Assembly: GCF_002101785.1 (NCBI RefSeq)
Contig: NZ_LQPJ01000098.1
Span: 62,001-126,000 of the forward strand
Origin: Mycobacterium palustre
GTDB lineage: Bacteria > Actinomycetota > Actinomycetes > Mycobacteriales > Mycobacteriaceae
Direction: 5' to 3'
DNA: 64,000 nt
Shown here: positions 35,467-45,996 of the stretch, piece by piece
How positions within the stretch are numbered: the first letter of the stretch is position 1
Layout of the letters: each line of letters begins with the position of its first letter
The notes under the pieces: model-generated
The model's database searches: none
What the model saw: only the letters and a program-made list of their open reading frames with translations
Told to the model about the DNA's origin: nothing
Made by a program: the position numbers and the translations under genes

Positions 35467-36813
35467 ATGACCGACCACATCACCGCTGCGCAGTCGCTCT
35501 CGGATGCGCCGCACCAGGAGCTGCGCCGGGGGGAGCGCCCGCGTGTCCCCGGCGACGACCCGTTCTACGAGCCGCCGCCGGGCTACGAAGAGTCCACGCC
35601 CGGCACCGTCCTGCGCTCGCGCAACGTGGAGCTGGGGTTCCTCGGGGTCCTGCCGCAAAGCTTCACGGCCACGCAGCTGCTGTACCGCAGCACGAACCTG
35701 CACGGCGACGCCGAGGTGGCGGTGACGACCGTGCTGGTGCCCGAGCGGCCTGCCGCGCAGGCCCGATGCCCGGTGCTGTCGTATCAGTGCGCCATCGACG
35801 CGGTGGCCTCCCGGTGCTTCCCCTCCTACGCGATGCGGCGGGGGGCCGGAGTCGTCGGCGCGTTCACGCAGGCGGAGTTCCTCCTGGTGGCGGCGGCGCT
35901 GGCCGAAGGGTGGGCGGTCTCGGTGCCCGACCACGAGGGCTGCCACGGCATGTGGGGGGCCCCGCGCGAGCCGGGCTACCGCATCCTCGACGGGCTGCGC
36001 GCCGCCGTGAATTGCACCCGGCTGGGGTTGTCGCCGTCGGCCCCGATGGGTTTGTGGGGTTATTCGGGCGGCGGTTTGGCTTCCGCCTGGGCGGCCGAGC
36101 TCTGCTCGGAGTACGCGCCCGAGCTCGACATCGCCGGCGCGGTGCTGGGCTCGCCCGTCGGCGACCCCGGGAGCGTCGCCCGCCGCCTCAACCGCTCGTT
36201 CTTCTCCGGGCTGGCCGCGCTGATGATCTCGGCGCTCAACGACGTGTTCCCCGAGGCGCGACGGGTGGTCGACGAGCACGCCACCGAGGAGGGCGCGGCG
36301 CTGCTGGACGAACTGCGCACGATGACGACGGCGCGGGCGGTGTGGCGGCTGCGTCATACCGACATCGGCTCGTACGTCGACGTGTCCACCGACGAGCTGT
36401 GGGAACTGCCCGACGTGCGCCACATCTTCGCCGAGACCAAGCTCGGCAAGACCCCACCCAAGCCGCCCGTGCTGGTGGTGCAAGCCGTGCACGACCGGAT
36501 CATCGGCGTCACCGACATCGACCGGCTCGTCGAGACCTACGCGGCCAACGGGGTAGCCGTCACCTACCACCGCGACCGGTTCTGCGGTCATTTGCTGCTG
36601 CACCCGCTGTCGGCGCCGATGACCCTGCGGTGGCTGAACGACCGGTTCACCGGACGCCCGCTCGACAAAAACAAGACGCGCACGGTCTGGCCGACGCTGT
36701 TCAACCCGTCGACCTACCTGGGCATGCTGAGGCTGGGCGCCATCACCGCAAAGGTCATTTTGGGGCGTCCGGTCGGACGTCGCCCGTTGTCGAAAACCGA
36801 CGACGCGCGATGA
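35467..36813 (+). CDS. Secretory-lipase (LIP, PF03583-type) family hydrolase
   Basis: 448 residues. The nucleophile elbow is [18 protein letters not shown] (~195-212). The family region [16 protein letters not shown] lies near 100, [20 protein letters not shown] near 157, and a catalytic-Asp candidate is in [11 protein letters not shown] followed by FCGHLLLHP for His. It resembles fungal secreted lipases and M. tuberculosis Rv1592c. No obvious signal peptide, so location is unclear. The last 59 bp overlap the 3' end of the convergent acyl-CoA ligase gene. Preceded by GGGAGG. Not part of the M. tuberculosis locus as I recall. Confidence 0.87.
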   Translation: MTDHITAAQSLSDAPHQELRRGERPRVPGDDPFYEPPPGYEESTPGTVLRSRNVELGFLGVLPQSFTATQLLYRSTNLHGDAEVAVTTVLVPERPAAQARCPVLSYQCAIDAVASRCFPSYAMRRGAGVVGAFTQAEFLLVAAALAEGWAVSVPDHEGCHGMWGAPREPGYRILDGLRAAVNCTRLGLSPSAPMGLWGYSGGGLASAWAAELCSEYAPELDIAGAVLGSPVGDPGSVARRLNRSFFSGLAALMISALNDVFPEARRVVDEHATEEGAALLDELRTMTTARAVWRLRHTDIGSYVDVSTDELWELPDVRHIFAETKLGKTPPKPPVLVVQAVHDRIIGVTDIDRLVETYAANGVAVTYHRDRFCGHLLLHPLSAPMTLRWLNDRFTGRPLDKNKTRTVWPTLFNPSTYLGMLRLGAITAKVILGRPVGRRPLSKTDDAR

Positions 36814-38260
36814 CCTCGTCGCGCACCGCGGACCGGCGCGCCTTTCCGGCGTCGTCCCGCAGCGGGGCGTCGACGAACTCGATGAAGTCCGCGCCGGGCG
36901 GCACCTTGTACGACGAGATCCGTTCGGACAGAAAGTGTTTCACGCCGTCGGCGTCCAACGCGGATCCGTCGGCGGTGTGCACCAGGGCGTAGGGCACCTG
37001 ACCCAGGTCGGCGTGCGGAACGCCGACCACGAGGCACGACAACACGTCCGGGTGCGCCGAGAGCGCGTTCTCGATCTCGGCGGGGTAGACGTTGCGGCCG
37101 CCCACGGTGAACATGTCGACGCGGCGGTCCGACAGGTACAAGAACCCGTCGGAGTCGAAGTAGCCGAGGTCGCCCAGCGAGTCCCAGCCGTCGCGCGACT
37201 TGGCCTCCACCCCGACGTAGCGGTAGGTCGGCGCGCTGCCCGGGCTCGGTCGCATGTAGATCTCGCCGACCACCCCGGGCGGGCAGGGGTTCCCGTCGTC
37301 GTCGAGCACCCTCATCTCCCCGGCGACCACGACGCCGACCGAGCCGGGGTGGGTCAGCCACTGGTCGCCGGAGATGAAGGTCAGCGCCTGTAATTCGGTG
37401 CCGCCGTAGAGCTCCCACACCTTTTCGGGACCGAGAAGCTCGATCCACGCCTCCTTGACGGCCGGCGGGCACGGCGCGCCCATGTGCCAGAATCGCCGCA
37501 GCGAGGACAGATCGTAGGACCCCGGTGACGCGTAATACACCGGCAGCGCCCGCTGCATGATCGTCGGGACGGTCGTCAGGAACGTGACGCGGTGCTCGGC
37601 GATCAGCGAAAGGAACCGGTGCGGGTCGAACCGGCTCATCAGGACCAGGTGATGGCGCATCACCAATGCGATCGTGGCGGTGGTGAACCCGGTGTTGTGG
37701 GACAGGGGGATCGGCACCAGGGTGGTGTCGCCTTCTTGCGCGCCGAGGGGATAGCCGATGGCCGCCGGTATCCGGCTGTCGCCGCCCGATTCGATCAGCT
37801 TGGGGCGGCCGGTGCTGCCGCCCGAGCCCATCGCCTTCCACACCGGCGACACCGCCTCGGGCAAGGCGGCGTCCGACAGCGCGGGGTCGGGCGTGAAACC
37901 CGCTGGCACGCTTGGCATTTCGGAACTGTCGCGGCCGACCAGCAACGCGGGCGGACGCAACGCGAGCAGGCCGGCTAGCTCGGCGTCCGGCAACCGCGCC
38001 GACAGCGGCTGGGGCACCGCGCCCAGCTTCCAGCACGCCACCGTCGCCTGGATCCACCCGATGGAGTTGGGCAGCAGGATGGTCACGTAGTCACCGACGC
38101 CGACGCCCCGCTCGGCGTAGGCGCGGGCCAGCCGGTTGGTCGACCGGTCGAGTTCGGCGCGGGTGATGGTCCGCCCGTCGCAGGTGACCGCGGGCTCGTC
38201 GGGGGCGAGCGCGGCCAGCGCCGAAATCTGCGAACCGATCGGCGGGACCGGCTCACTCAT
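36755..38260 (-). CDS. Acyl-CoA synthetase (AMP-forming), aromatic/bile-acid ligase type
   Basis: 501 residues. The P-loop is the variant [15 protein letters not shown] (~142-156) seen in bile-acid and benzoate-like ligases. [10 protein letters not shown] is the A5 motif, [19 protein letters not shown] the A7 region with Asp, and [14 protein letters not shown] the C-terminal Lys. Its ATG overlaps the php stop by 8 bp, so it is the second gene of a php operon. A pathway joining a lactone or ester hydrolase with acid activation is a reasonable inference; the substrate is unknown. Confidence 0.9.
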   Translation of the reverse strand: MSEPVPPIGSQISALAALAPDEPAVTCDGRTITRAELDRSTNRLARAYAERGVGVGDYVTILLPNSIGWIQATVACWKLGAVPQPLSARLPDAELAGLLALRPPALLVGRDSSEMPSVPAGFTPDPALSDAALPEAVSPVWKAMGSGGSTGRPKLIESGGDSRIPAAIGYPLGAQEGDTTLVPIPLSHNTGFTTATIALVMRHHLVLMSRFDPHRFLSLIAEHRVTFLTTVPTIMQRALPVYYASPGSYDLSSLRRFWHMGAPCPPAVKEAWIELLGPEKVWELYGGTELQALTFISGDQWLTHPGSVGVVVAGEMRVLDDDGNPCPPGVVGEIYMRPSPGSAPTYRYVGVEAKSRDGWDSLGDLGYFDSDGFLYLSDRRVDMFTVGGRNVYPAEIENALSAHPDVLSCLVVGVPHADLGQVPYALVHTADGSALDADGVKHFLSERISSYKVPPGADFIEFVDAPLRDDAGKARRSAVRDEVIARRRFSTTGDVRPDAPK

Positions 38261-39233
38261 AGGCGCCCTGACGCTCGAAGATGCGGCGCGGGTTGTCGAC
38301 CAGCATGGTGCGCAGCTGCTCGTCGGTGACGCCGCGCTCCTTGAGCGCGGGGATCACGTCGTTGTGGATGTGCAGGTAGTGCCAGTTGGGTGCGGCCACC
38401 GCGAGCAGGTCCTCGGGCAGCGCGTCGAAGTAGCAGTTGGCGTCGTGCGAGAGCACCATCTTGTCGGCGTGGCCGCGCTCGCACATCTGCGCCACGGTGT
38501 TCACCCGGTCCTCGAACGGCAGATACACGTCGATGCCGAAGCGGTCCATCCCGATGTAGGAGCCGTTGGCGATCAGCTCCTCGAGGTAGTCCAGATCGGT
38601 GGTGTCGCCGGAGTGGCCGATCACCACCCGGCTGAGGTCGACGCCCTCCTCGGCGAAGATGCGCTGCTGCTCGAGCCCGCGCCGCGTCCCGGCGTGGGTG
38701 TGGGTGGAGATCGGCACCCCGGTGCGCCGGTGCGCCTGGGCGACGGCGCGCAGCACCCGCTCCACCCCCGGCGTCACACCGGGCTCGTCGGTGGCGCACT
38801 TGAGGATGCCGGCCTTGATGCCGGTGTCGGCAATGCCCTCCTCGATGTCGCGGACGAACATGTCGGTCATGATCTCCGGGCCGTCCATCGGGGTTCCCGG
38901 GCCCAGGTAGTGGAAGCGGAACGGGACGTCGTTGTACGTGTAAAGCCCGGTCGCCACAACGATATTCAGCTCCGTCGCGGCCGCGACGCGCGCGATCCGC
39001 GGGATGTAGCGGCCCAGCCCGATCACGGTGAGGTCGACGATCGTGTCCACCCCGCGGGCCTTCAGCTCGTTGAGCCGGTCGATGGCGTCGGACACCCGCC
39101 GGTCCTCGTCGCCCCAGGCCTCCGGATAGTTCAGGGCGACCTCGGTGGTCATGATGAACACGTGCTCGTGCATGAGCGTCACGCCGAGGTCGGCGGTATC
39201 GACGGGGCCGCGGGCGGTATTGAGTTCTGACAC
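38253..39233 (-). CDS. php: Phosphotriesterase-like lactonase Php
   Basis: 326 residues, the length of M. tuberculosis Rv0230c. Binuclear metal TIM barrel of the PTE family. The HxH site is TLMHEHVF (~residues 20-27), the bridging carboxylated Lys is in AGILKCATDEPG, further ligands are THTHAG and VIGHSGD, and the final Asp lies in VLSHDANCY. Members hydrolyse lactones and, weakly, organophosphates. The GTG start at 39233 has a TAGAGT -10 box seven bases upstream, implying a leaderless mRNA. Confidence 0.95.
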   Translation of the reverse strand: MSELNTARGPVDTADLGVTLMHEHVFIMTTEVALNYPEAWGDEDRRVSDAIDRLNELKARGVDTIVDLTVIGLGRYIPRIARVAAATELNIVVATGLYTYNDVPFRFHYLGPGTPMDGPEIMTDMFVRDIEEGIADTGIKAGILKCATDEPGVTPGVERVLRAVAQAHRRTGVPISTHTHAGTRRGLEQQRIFAEEGVDLSRVVIGHSGDTTDLDYLEELIANGSYIGMDRFGIDVYLPFEDRVNTVAQMCERGHADKMVLSHDANCYFDALPEDLLAVAAPNWHYLHIHNDVIPALKERGVTDEQLRTMLVDNPRRIFERQGAYE

Positions 39234-39240
39234 GGCACTG

Positions 39241-39290
39241 ACTCTAGGTCGGATGAGCGGTTCACCGACAGGGCCGTTCGGGAGTACGTT
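39241..39290. promoter_or_regulatory. Back-to-back leaderless promoters of php and fadE4
   Basis: Minus strand: TAGAGT (plus 39241-39246) sits seven bases before the php GTG. Plus strand: TACGTT (39285-39290) sits six bases before the fadE4 ATG. Both match the mycobacterial TANNNT -10 and place the start of transcription at the start codon. No Shine-Dalgarno precedes either gene. The two promoters overlap face away within 63 bp, so they may compete or share a regulator. Confidence 0.5.
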
Positions 39291-39296
39291 GCCCCC

Positions 39297-41006
39297 ATGC
39301 TGCTCAACCCCAACCACTTGCAACGCCGCTACCCGGACCGCCGCTCGGGGGAGATCATGGCCGCGACGGTCGACTTCTTCGAGTCGCGGGGCAAGGCGCG
39401 GCTGAAGGCCGACGACCACGACCGCGTTTGGTACTCCGACTTTTTGGACCACATCGGCCGCGAGCGCATCTTCGCCTCGCTGCTGACGCCGTCGGCGTAC
39501 GGTGCGGACGACTGCCGCTGGGACACCTACCGGATCAGCGAGTTCGCCGAGATCGTGGGCTTCTACGGGCTGAGCTACTGGTACCCGTTCCAGGTCACCG
39601 CCCTGGGCCTGGGCCCGATCTGGATGAGCGCCAACACCGAGGCCAAGCGCAAGGCCGCCGCCCAGCTCGAGGCCGGCGAGGTGTTCGCCTTCGGGCTGTC
39701 CGAGCAGACCCACGGCGCCGACGTGTACCAGACCGACATGGTCCTCACGCCTTGCGACGGGGGCTGGGTCGCCAACGGCGAGAAGTACTACATCGGCAAC
39801 GCCAACGTCGCGCGGATGGTCTCGACGTTCGGCAAGATCGCCGGAACCGACGATTATGTCTTCTTCGCCGCCGACTCCCGGCACCGGCGCTACGAGCTGA
39901 TCAAGAACGTCGTGAACTCGCAGAACTTCGTGGCCAACTACGCGCTGCGCGACTACCCGGTGACCGAGGCCGACCTGTTGCACCGGGGCCCGGACGCCTT
40001 CCACGCCGCGCTCAACACCGTCAACGTCTGCAAGTACAACCTGGGCTGGGGCGCCGTCGGGATGTGCACCCACGCCATGTACGAGGCGGTCACCCACGCC
40101 TCCAACCGCATTCTGTACGGGACCGTCGTCACCGACTTTTCCCACGTGCGGCGGCTGCTCGTCGACGCCTACGTGCGCCTGGCCGCCATGAAGCTGGTCG
40201 CCACCCGCGCCTGCGACTACATGCGCAGCGCCTCGCAATCCGACCGCCGCTACCTGCTCTACAGCCCGCTCACCAAGGCGAAGATCACCAGCGAGGGCGA
40301 GCGGGTCATCACCGCGCTGTGGGACGTCATCGCCGCCAAGGGCGTCGAGAAGGACACCATCTTCGAGGCGATGACCCGCGAGATCGGGCTGTTGCCGCGC
40401 TTGGAGGGCACCGTGCACATCAACGTCGGGCTGCTCGCCAAGTTCATGCCCAATTTCCTGTTCGCCCCCAGCAGCGAGCTGCCGGCGATCGGCCGCCGCG
40501 ACGACGCGGCCGACGACACCTTCCTGTTCGCCCAGGGGCCGACGGGGGGCCTGGGCAAGGTCCGCTTCCACGACTGGCGCGCGCCGTTCGAGGCCTTCGC
40601 GCACCTGCCCAACGTCGCCCTGCTGCGCCAGCAGATCGAGGTGCTCGCCGAAATGCTCGCCAGCGCCGCCCCCGACGCGGCGCAGCAGAAAGACCTCGAC
40701 TTCGCCTTCGCCGTCGGCCAGCTGTTCGCGACGGTGCCCTACGCGCAGCTGATCCTCGAGGAAGCCGGCCTGTCCGCGCCGGAGCAGGCCGCGGACGGCG
40801 CGCTGCTCGACGAGATCTTCGCCGTGCTCGTCAAAGACTTCAACGCCTACGCGGTCGATCTCGCCGACAAGCCCGCGACGACCGACGCCCAGGCCCGATT
40901 CGCGCTGCGGATGATCCGCCGGCCGGTGCACGACTCGGCGCGCTACGACCAGGTCTGGAAGGAACACCTGCAGCCGCTCAACGGCGCGTACCAGATGCGA
41001 CCCTGA
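39297..41006 (+). CDS. fadE4: Acyl-CoA dehydrogenase FadE4
   Basis: 569 residues, matching FadE4 of M. tuberculosis in length. It belongs to the long acyl-CoA dehydrogenase subgroup. [19 protein letters not shown] is the flavin/substrate loop (~136-154), and [20 protein letters not shown] the next strand. The C-terminal region is expanded and lacks the ordinary EGTxEI motif, so the catalytic base is not obvious by eye. It probably oxidises an unusual acyl-CoA. Leaderless start as above. The downstream tetR has its own strong promoter. Confidence 0.93.
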   Translation: MLLNPNHLQRRYPDRRSGEIMAATVDFFESRGKARLKADDHDRVWYSDFLDHIGRERIFASLLTPSAYGADDCRWDTYRISEFAEIVGFYGLSYWYPFQVTALGLGPIWMSANTEAKRKAAAQLEAGEVFAFGLSEQTHGADVYQTDMVLTPCDGGWVANGEKYYIGNANVARMVSTFGKIAGTDDYVFFAADSRHRRYELIKNVVNSQNFVANYALRDYPVTEADLLHRGPDAFHAALNTVNVCKYNLGWGAVGMCTHAMYEAVTHASNRILYGTVVTDFSHVRRLLVDAYVRLAAMKLVATRACDYMRSASQSDRRYLLYSPLTKAKITSEGERVITALWDVIAAKGVEKDTIFEAMTREIGLLPRLEGTVHINVGLLAKFMPNFLFAPSSELPAIGRRDDAADDTFLFAQGPTGGLGKVRFHDWRAPFEAFAHLPNVALLRQQIEVLAEMLASAAPDAAQQKDLDFAFAVGQLFATVPYAQLILEEAGLSAPEQAADGALLDEIFAVLVKDFNAYAVDLADKPATTDAQARFALRMIRRPVHDSARYDQVWKEHLQPLNGAYQMRP

Positions 41007-41045
41007 CGGGGCGTTCGACTTTTGCGGCCGGGCGCACACCGGCCC

Positions 41046-41086
41046 TTGACTGTGAGCTAGCTCACCGTAGAATGACCAGTGGTCAT
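41046..41086 (+). promoter_or_regulatory. Promoter of tetR-R2lox with Crp-like and TetR-like palindromes
   Basis: -35 TTGACT (41046-41051), 16-bp spacer, -10 TAGAAT (41068-41073). The spacer is filled by the perfect palindrome GTGAGCTAGCTCAC (41052-41065). Read with one more base it is TGTGA-GCTAGC-TCAC, matching the mycobacterial Crp consensus TGTGANNTNNNTCACA except for the last base. Directly after, ATGACCA-G-TGGTCAT (41072-41086) is a perfect 7+1+7 inverted repeat overlapping the -10 and start site, the usual place and form of a TetR autoregulatory operator. AGGAGG then precedes the tetR ATG. Confidence 0.7.
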
Positions 41087-41105
41087 CGACGACTAGGAGG
41101 CCTCA

Positions 41106-41792
41106 ATGCCGACGGTGACTTGGGCGCGCGTCGATCCGGCGCGCCGCGCGGCCGTGATCGAGGCGGCCGAAGCCGAGTTCGGCGCGCACGGGTTCTCCCG
41201 CGGCAGCCTGAACGTCATCGCCCGCCGGGCCGGGGTCGCCAAGGGCAGCCTGTTCCAGTACTTCGCCGACAAGCGGGACCTCTACGCGTTCATCGCCGAC
41301 ATCGCCAGCCAGCGGGTGCGCGCCTACATGGAGGACCTGATCCGCGGGCTCGACCCGGGCCGGCCCTTCTTCGAATTCCTCACCGAGCTGCTCGACGGCT
41401 GGGTCGCCTACTACGCCGAGCATCCCCACGAGCGGGCGCTGCACGCGGCGGCGACGCTGGAGGTCGACACCGAGGCCCGCGTCAGCGTGCGCAACGTCAT
41501 CCACCGTCACTACCTGGAGGTGCTGCGGCCGCTGGTGCACGCCGCCCAGGCCCGCGGCGACCTGCGCCCCGACGCCGACACCGACGTCCTGCTGTCGCTG
41601 CTGCTGCTGATCTTCCCGCACCTCGCGCTCGCCCCCTACATGCGCGGCCTGGACCCCGTCCTCGGCCTCGACGAGCCCTCCCCCGAGCAGCCGGCGCTGG
41701 CCGTGCGCCGCCTCGTCGCCGCCCTGGCCGCCGCCTTCTCGGCGGACTCCGCGGTGCACTCAGCCCCCAAAAGATCCGAGGAGGTCACATGA
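41106..41792 (+). CDS. TetR-family regulator (Rv0232 orthologue)
   Basis: 228 residues. The helix-turn-helix is [27 protein letters not shown] in residues ~31-57 (key part [11 protein letters not shown]). The C-terminal ligand domain is unassigned. Strong AGGAGG ribosome site. Its stop overlaps the start of R2lox (ATGA), so it is co-translated with that oxidase and probably controls it through the 15-bp palindrome at 41072-41086. Confidence 0.94.
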   Translation: MPTVTWARVDPARRAAVIEAAEAEFGAHGFSRGSLNVIARRAGVAKGSLFQYFADKRDLYAFIADIASQRVRAYMEDLIRGLDPGRPFFEFLTELLDGWVAYYAEHPHERALHAAATLEVDTEARVSVRNVIHRHYLEVLRPLVHAAQARGDLRPDADTDVLLSLLLLIFPHLALAPYMRGLDPVLGLDEPSPEQPALAVRRLVAALAAAFSADSAVHSAPKRSEEVT

Positions 41793-42727
41793 CACGCACA
41801 CGTTCGGGCTCGATGGTCTCGGGCGGCCTCAACTGGGACAGCCTGCCGCTGCGGCTGTTCGCCGGCGGGAACGCCAAGTTCTGGGATCCGGCCGACATCG
41901 ACTTCTCCCGTGACCGCGCCGACTGGGAAACGTTGACCGACGACGAACGCAGCTACGCCACCCGGCTGTGCGCGGAGTTCATCGCCGGCGAGGAGGCGGT
42001 CACCGAAGACATCCAGCCGTTCATGTCGGCGATGCGGGTCGAGGGCCGGCTGGGCGACGAGATGTATTTGACGCAGTTCGCGTTCGAGGAAGCCAAGCAC
42101 GTCCAGGTGTTCCGGATGTGGCTCGACGCCGTCGGCGTCACCGACGACCTGCACGCCTACCTCGACGACATCCCCACCTACCGCACCATCTTCTACGAGG
42201 AGCTGCCCGACTGCCTGAACGCGCTGTCGGTCGACCCGTCCCCGGCCGCCCAGGTCCGGGCGTCGGTGACCTACAACCACATGGTCGAAGGCATGCTCGC
42301 GCTGACCGGGTATTTCGGCTGGCACAAGATCTGCGTGGAGCGCAACATCCTGCCCGGCATGCAGGAGCTGGTGCGGCGCATCGGCGACGACGAGCGGCGC
42401 CACATGGCGTGGGGCACCTTCACCTGCCGGCGCCACGTCGCCGCCGACGACGCCAACTGGGCGGTGTTCGAGACACGCATGAACGAGCTGATGCCGCTGG
42501 GGCTGCGCCTCATCGAGGAGGGCTTCGCGCTCTACGATCCGATGCCGTTCGGGCTGTCGCAGGACGAGTTCATGCAGTACGCCACCGACAAGGGGATGCG
42601 GCGCTTCGGCACCATCGCCAGCGCCCGCGGGCGTCCGGTCGGCGAGATCGACCTCGACTACTCGCCGCTGCAGCTCGAGGACACCTTCGCCGACGAGGAT
42701 CAGAAGGTGCTGGCCGGCGCCCACTGA
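41789..42727 (+). CDS. nrdB: R2-like ligand-binding oxidase (R2lox), annotated NrdB in M. tuberculosis
   Basis: 312 residues. It has the ferritin-like fold of ribonucleotide reductase R2, but the orthologue (Rv0233) carries a Mn/Fe cofactor, a bound long-chain ligand and a Val-Tyr cross-link, and is thought not to be a reductase subunit. Metal-ligand candidates are [10 protein letters not shown] (~60-70), [13 protein letters not shown] (~92-104), [16 protein letters not shown] and [12 protein letters not shown], giving the two EX2H-type pairs. It lies in an operon with tetR rather than with nrdE-like genes. It probably oxidises a lipid-like substrate. Confidence 0.95.
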   Translation: MTRTRSGSMVSGGLNWDSLPLRLFAGGNAKFWDPADIDFSRDRADWETLTDDERSYATRLCAEFIAGEEAVTEDIQPFMSAMRVEGRLGDEMYLTQFAFEEAKHVQVFRMWLDAVGVTDDLHAYLDDIPTYRTIFYEELPDCLNALSVDPSPAAQVRASVTYNHMVEGMLALTGYFGWHKICVERNILPGMQELVRRIGDDERRHMAWGTFTCRRHVAADDANWAVFETRMNELMPLGLRLIEEGFALYDPMPFGLSQDEFMQYATDKGMRRFGTIASARGRPVGEIDLDYSPLQLEDTFADEDQKVLAGAH

Positions 42728-42739
42728 GGGCGCCGGCTG

Positions 42740-44158
42740 TCACTCGACCTTCTTGCCGCCGCCGGAAGCGCCCGACTCGGCCGACCCCACCCAGACGGTC
42801 TTGGCGTTGACGAACTCGCGGATGCCCAGGCCCGCGAGCTCGCGCCCGTAGCCGGACCGCTTGATGCCGCCGAACGGCAGCTCGGGGTAGGACACGGTCA
42901 TCCCGTTGATGAAGACCTGGCCGGCCTCGATGTCGTCGATGAAGCGCCGCTGCTCGGCCTCGTCGCGGGTCCACGCGTTGGAGCCCAGGCCGAAGGTGGT
43001 GGCGTTGGCGATCTCGATGGCCTCGTCGATGTCGGCCGCGCGGTACACCGAGGCCACCGGGCCGAACACCTCTTCGGTGTAGAGCGCCATGTCCTTGGTG
43101 ATGTCGGTGACCACCGTCGGCGGGTAGAACCAGCCCGGCCGGTCCAGCGGCTTGCCGCCGCAGCGGATCGTGGCGCCGGCCGCGGCCGCGTCGTCGACCT
43201 GCTTGGCGACCTCGTCGCGTCCCGACTCGGTGGCCAGCGGACCGACGTCGGTCTCAGGGTCGGTCGGGTCGCCCACCCGCAACGCCTGCATCCGCTCGAC
43301 GAACTTGTCGACGAACTCGTCGTAGATGTCGGCGTGGGCGATGAAACGTTTGGCGGCGATGCAGGACTGGCCGTTGTTCTGCACCCGCGCGGTGACCGCG
43401 GTCTTGACCGCCTCGTCGATGTCGGCCGAGGGCATCACGATGAACGGGTCGCTGCCGCCGAGCTCGAGCACCGAGGGCTTGATCTCCTCGCCGGCGATCG
43501 CCCCGACCGACTGGCCGGCCGGCTCGCTGCCGGTGAGGGTGGCCGCCGCCACCCGGGGGTCGCGCAGGATCTTCTCCACGGCGCTGGAGGGCACCAGCAG
43601 CGTCTGGAAGCACCCCTCCGGGAAGCCGCCGCGCGCGATGACGTCGGCCAAATACAGGGCGGTCTGCGGCACGTTCGACGCGTGCTTGAGGATCCCGACG
43701 TTGCCGGCCATCAGCGCCGGCGCGGCGAACCGGACCGCCTGCCACAGCGGGAAGTTCCACGGCATGACGGCCAGCACCACGCCCAGCGGCTGGTAGCGCG
43801 TGTAGGCCTGTTTGGCGCCGACCTTGCCGGCGTCGGCCGGCTCGTCGGCCAGCAGCTGCTCGGCGTTCGCGGCGTAGTAGCGAAAACCCTTGGCGCACTT
43901 GATCACCTCGGCCTTGGCGGAGGCCAGCGTCTTGCCCATTTCCAGGGTCATCATGGCGGCGGTGTCGTCGGCCTCGGCCTCGAGCAGGTCGGCGGTGGCG
44001 TTCGCCCACTGCGCGCGCTGGGCGAAGGTGGTGGAGCGCCGGTAGTCGCCGAAGCGCTGGTAGGCGCGGGCGATGGCCGCCTCGATTTCGTCGTCGGTTG
44101 CCGGGGTGAAGGTCTGGACTGTTTCTCCCGTGGCCGGGTTGATCGTGGCGATGGGCAC
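42740..44158 (-). CDS. gabD1: Succinate-semialdehyde dehydrogenase (NADP) GabD1
   Basis: 472 residues from GTG 44158 (VPIATINPATGE). Oxidises succinate semialdehyde to succinate, feeding the TCA cycle. PSVLELGGSDPFIVM holds the base Glu (~245-259), NNGQSCIAAKR the catalytic Cys, EEVFGPVASVY the cofactor motif, and LPFGGIKRSGYGREL the C-terminal signature. An in-frame extension upstream is open but poorly supported; AAGGA lies about seven bases before the GTG. It diverges from the acetolactate-synthase-like gene. Confidence 0.94.
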   Translation of the reverse strand: MPIATINPATGETVQTFTPATDDEIEAAIARAYQRFGDYRRSTTFAQRAQWANATADLLEAEADDTAAMMTLEMGKTLASAKAEVIKCAKGFRYYAANAEQLLADEPADAGKVGAKQAYTRYQPLGVVLAVMPWNFPLWQAVRFAAPALMAGNVGILKHASNVPQTALYLADVIARGGFPEGCFQTLLVPSSAVEKILRDPRVAAATLTGSEPAGQSVGAIAGEEIKPSVLELGGSDPFIVMPSADIDEAVKTAVTARVQNNGQSCIAAKRFIAHADIYDEFVDKFVERMQALRVGDPTDPETDVGPLATESGRDEVAKQVDDAAAAGATIRCGGKPLDRPGWFYPPTVVTDITKDMALYTEEVFGPVASVYRAADIDEAIEIANATTFGLGSNAWTRDEAEQRRFIDDIEAGQVFINGMTVSYPELPFGGIKRSGYGRELAGLGIREFVNAKTVWVGSAESGASGGGKKVE

Positions 44159-44333
44159 GCTGGCATCCTTCGTCTGGTGGGTGGGTGGGGCGTCTGCTAC
44201 CAGCCTGCCACTTCGACGTGAACAGTCCCCACCCACCGCACGAGTTCGAAGGCGGGCGCGCTGCTCCCGACGGGGCCACACCGCCACCGAGGCCGCGGGG
44301 TCGCCACTATCGTGGCCCGCAGGGAGGTGCCCG

Positions 44334-45980
44334 ATGAGCAAAGCCGCCGAGCTGATGGTCAAGTGCCTGGAGAACGAGGGCGTCGCGGTGGTGTTCGGGC
44401 TACCGGGGGAGGAGAACATCCGGTTCGTGCAGGCGCTGGCGTCCTCGGACATCCGCTACGTGCTGACCCGCCACGAGCAGGCCGCGGCGTTCATGGCCGA
44501 GATGTACGGCCGGGTCACGGGCCGGGCGGCGGTGGTGTCGAGCACCCTGGGCCCCGGCGCGATCAACATGCAGCTCGGCGTCGCCGACGCCACCACCAAC
44601 AGCACCCCGATGGTCGCCATCTCCGCGCAGGTCGGGCAGAACCGGCAGTTCAAGGAGTCGCACCAGTACGTCGACCTGGTGTCGATGTACGCCCCGATCA
44701 CCCGGTGGGCGGCCGGCATCCCCACCGCGCAGGCCATCCCCGAGATGATCCGCAAGGCGTTCAAGGTCGCCGAGGCCGAGCGCCCGGCCGCCGTCTACCT
44801 CGCGGTGCCCGAGCACATCGATGCAGACGACGCCGACTACGACCTGAAGCCGTTGCCGCGCAACGTCGTTCGTCCCGACGCGCCGGCGCCGCGCCAGGTG
44901 GAACGCGCCGTCGACATCCTGCGCCGGGCGACGCGGCCGGTCGCGCTCGCCGGGCACGGCGCCGCCCGCGCGGACGCGACCAAGGCCCTGGTCCGCTTCT
45001 CCGAGGAGACCGGCATCCCGGTGGCCAACACCTTCCACGGCAAGGGCGTCATGCCCGACGACCACCCCAACAGCATCGGCACCCTGGGGTTCATGCGGCA
45101 CGACTACGTCAACTTCGGCTTCGACAACGCCGACGTGGTGCTCGCCATCGGCTACGAGCTGCAGGAGTTCGACCCGGTCCGGATCAACCCGCAGGCCGAC
45201 AAGAAAATCATCCACATCCACCGCTTCCCGGCCGAGGTCGACGCGCATTACCCGGTCGACGTCGGCATCATCGGTGACATCAGCGACTCGCTCGACGCGC
45301 TCACCGACGCGCTGGAGGGCCACTCCTACGAGGCCGACCCCGACGTCCCGGGCTTCGGCCTGCTCGCCGAGGAATTCGAACGCGGACAACAGGATTCGCG
45401 CTACCCATTGGCGCCCGCGCGGGTGGTGGCCGACACCCGAGCCGCGCTGGGCCGCAGCGACGTGGTGCTGGTCGACACCGGGGCCACCAAGATGTGGATG
45501 GCGCGGCTGTACCCCACCTACGAGCGCAACACCTGCCTGATCTCGAACGGCTTGTCCACCATGGGTTTTGCGCTGCCGGGCGCGCTCGGCGTCAAGCTGG
45601 CGCTGCCGGAGCGCAAGGTGCTGGCCGTCGTCGGCGACGGCGCGTTCATGATGAACTCGCAGGAGATCGAGACGGCCGTGCGGGAACGGATACCGCTGGT
45701 CGTGCTGATCTGGGAGGACGGCGGCTACGGCCTGATCGAGTGGAAGATGGACCTCGAGCTCGGCGAGCACCACTACGTCAAGTTTTCCAACCCCGACATC
45801 GTCGGCTACGCGCAAAGCTTCGGCGCCAAGGGATATCGCATCAACAGCGCCGACGAGCTGCTGCCGACGCTGCGGGCCGCGCTCGACGACGACGGCGTCT
45901 CGCTGATCTGCTGCCCGGTGGATTACTCGGAGAATTTGCGGTTGACCGACCGGCTCGGCGAACTGGACGAGACGCTGTAA
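44334..45980 (+). CDS. Acetolactate-synthase-like ThDP enzyme (AlsS type)
   Basis: 548 residues. N-terminal ThDP domain with VFGLPGEENIRFVQAL and the catalytic Glu in LTRHEQAAAFMAEM (~45-58). The cofactor motif VVGDGAFMMNSQEIETAV ends ~30 residues later in WEDGGYGLIEWKM. AGHGAARADATKALVRF marks the middle domain, with no clear FAD insert. It matches catabolic acetolactate synthase better than IlvB, and no small regulatory subunit is adjacent. Pyruvate condensation to acetolactate is likely, but other ThDP carboligases are possible. Not recalled at this site in M. tuberculosis. Confidence 0.88.
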   Translation: MSKAAELMVKCLENEGVAVVFGLPGEENIRFVQALASSDIRYVLTRHEQAAAFMAEMYGRVTGRAAVVSSTLGPGAINMQLGVADATTNSTPMVAISAQVGQNRQFKESHQYVDLVSMYAPITRWAAGIPTAQAIPEMIRKAFKVAEAERPAAVYLAVPEHIDADDADYDLKPLPRNVVRPDAPAPRQVERAVDILRRATRPVALAGHGAARADATKALVRFSEETGIPVANTFHGKGVMPDDHPNSIGTLGFMRHDYVNFGFDNADVVLAIGYELQEFDPVRINPQADKKIIHIHRFPAEVDAHYPVDVGIIGDISDSLDALTDALEGHSYEADPDVPGFGLLAEEFERGQQDSRYPLAPARVVADTRAALGRSDVVLVDTGATKMWMARLYPTYERNTCLISNGLSTMGFALPGALGVKLALPERKVLAVVGDGAFMMNSQEIETAVRERIPLVVLIWEDGGYGLIEWKMDLELGEHHYVKFSNPDIVGYAQSFGAKGYRINSADELLPTLRAALDDDGVSLICCPVDYSENLRLTDRLGELDETL

Positions 45981-45996
45981 GTCGCGGTCGTGCCCG

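Noticed and set aside
39428..41788. Long upstream extension of the R2lox frame
   Set aside because: It crosses fadE4 and tetR in another frame; R2lox begins at the ATGA overlap at 41789.
41789..42727. R2lox as the small subunit of ribonucleotide reductase
   Set aside because: Sequence and operon match the R2-like ligand-binding oxidase group, not a reductase subunit, despite the historical name nrdB.
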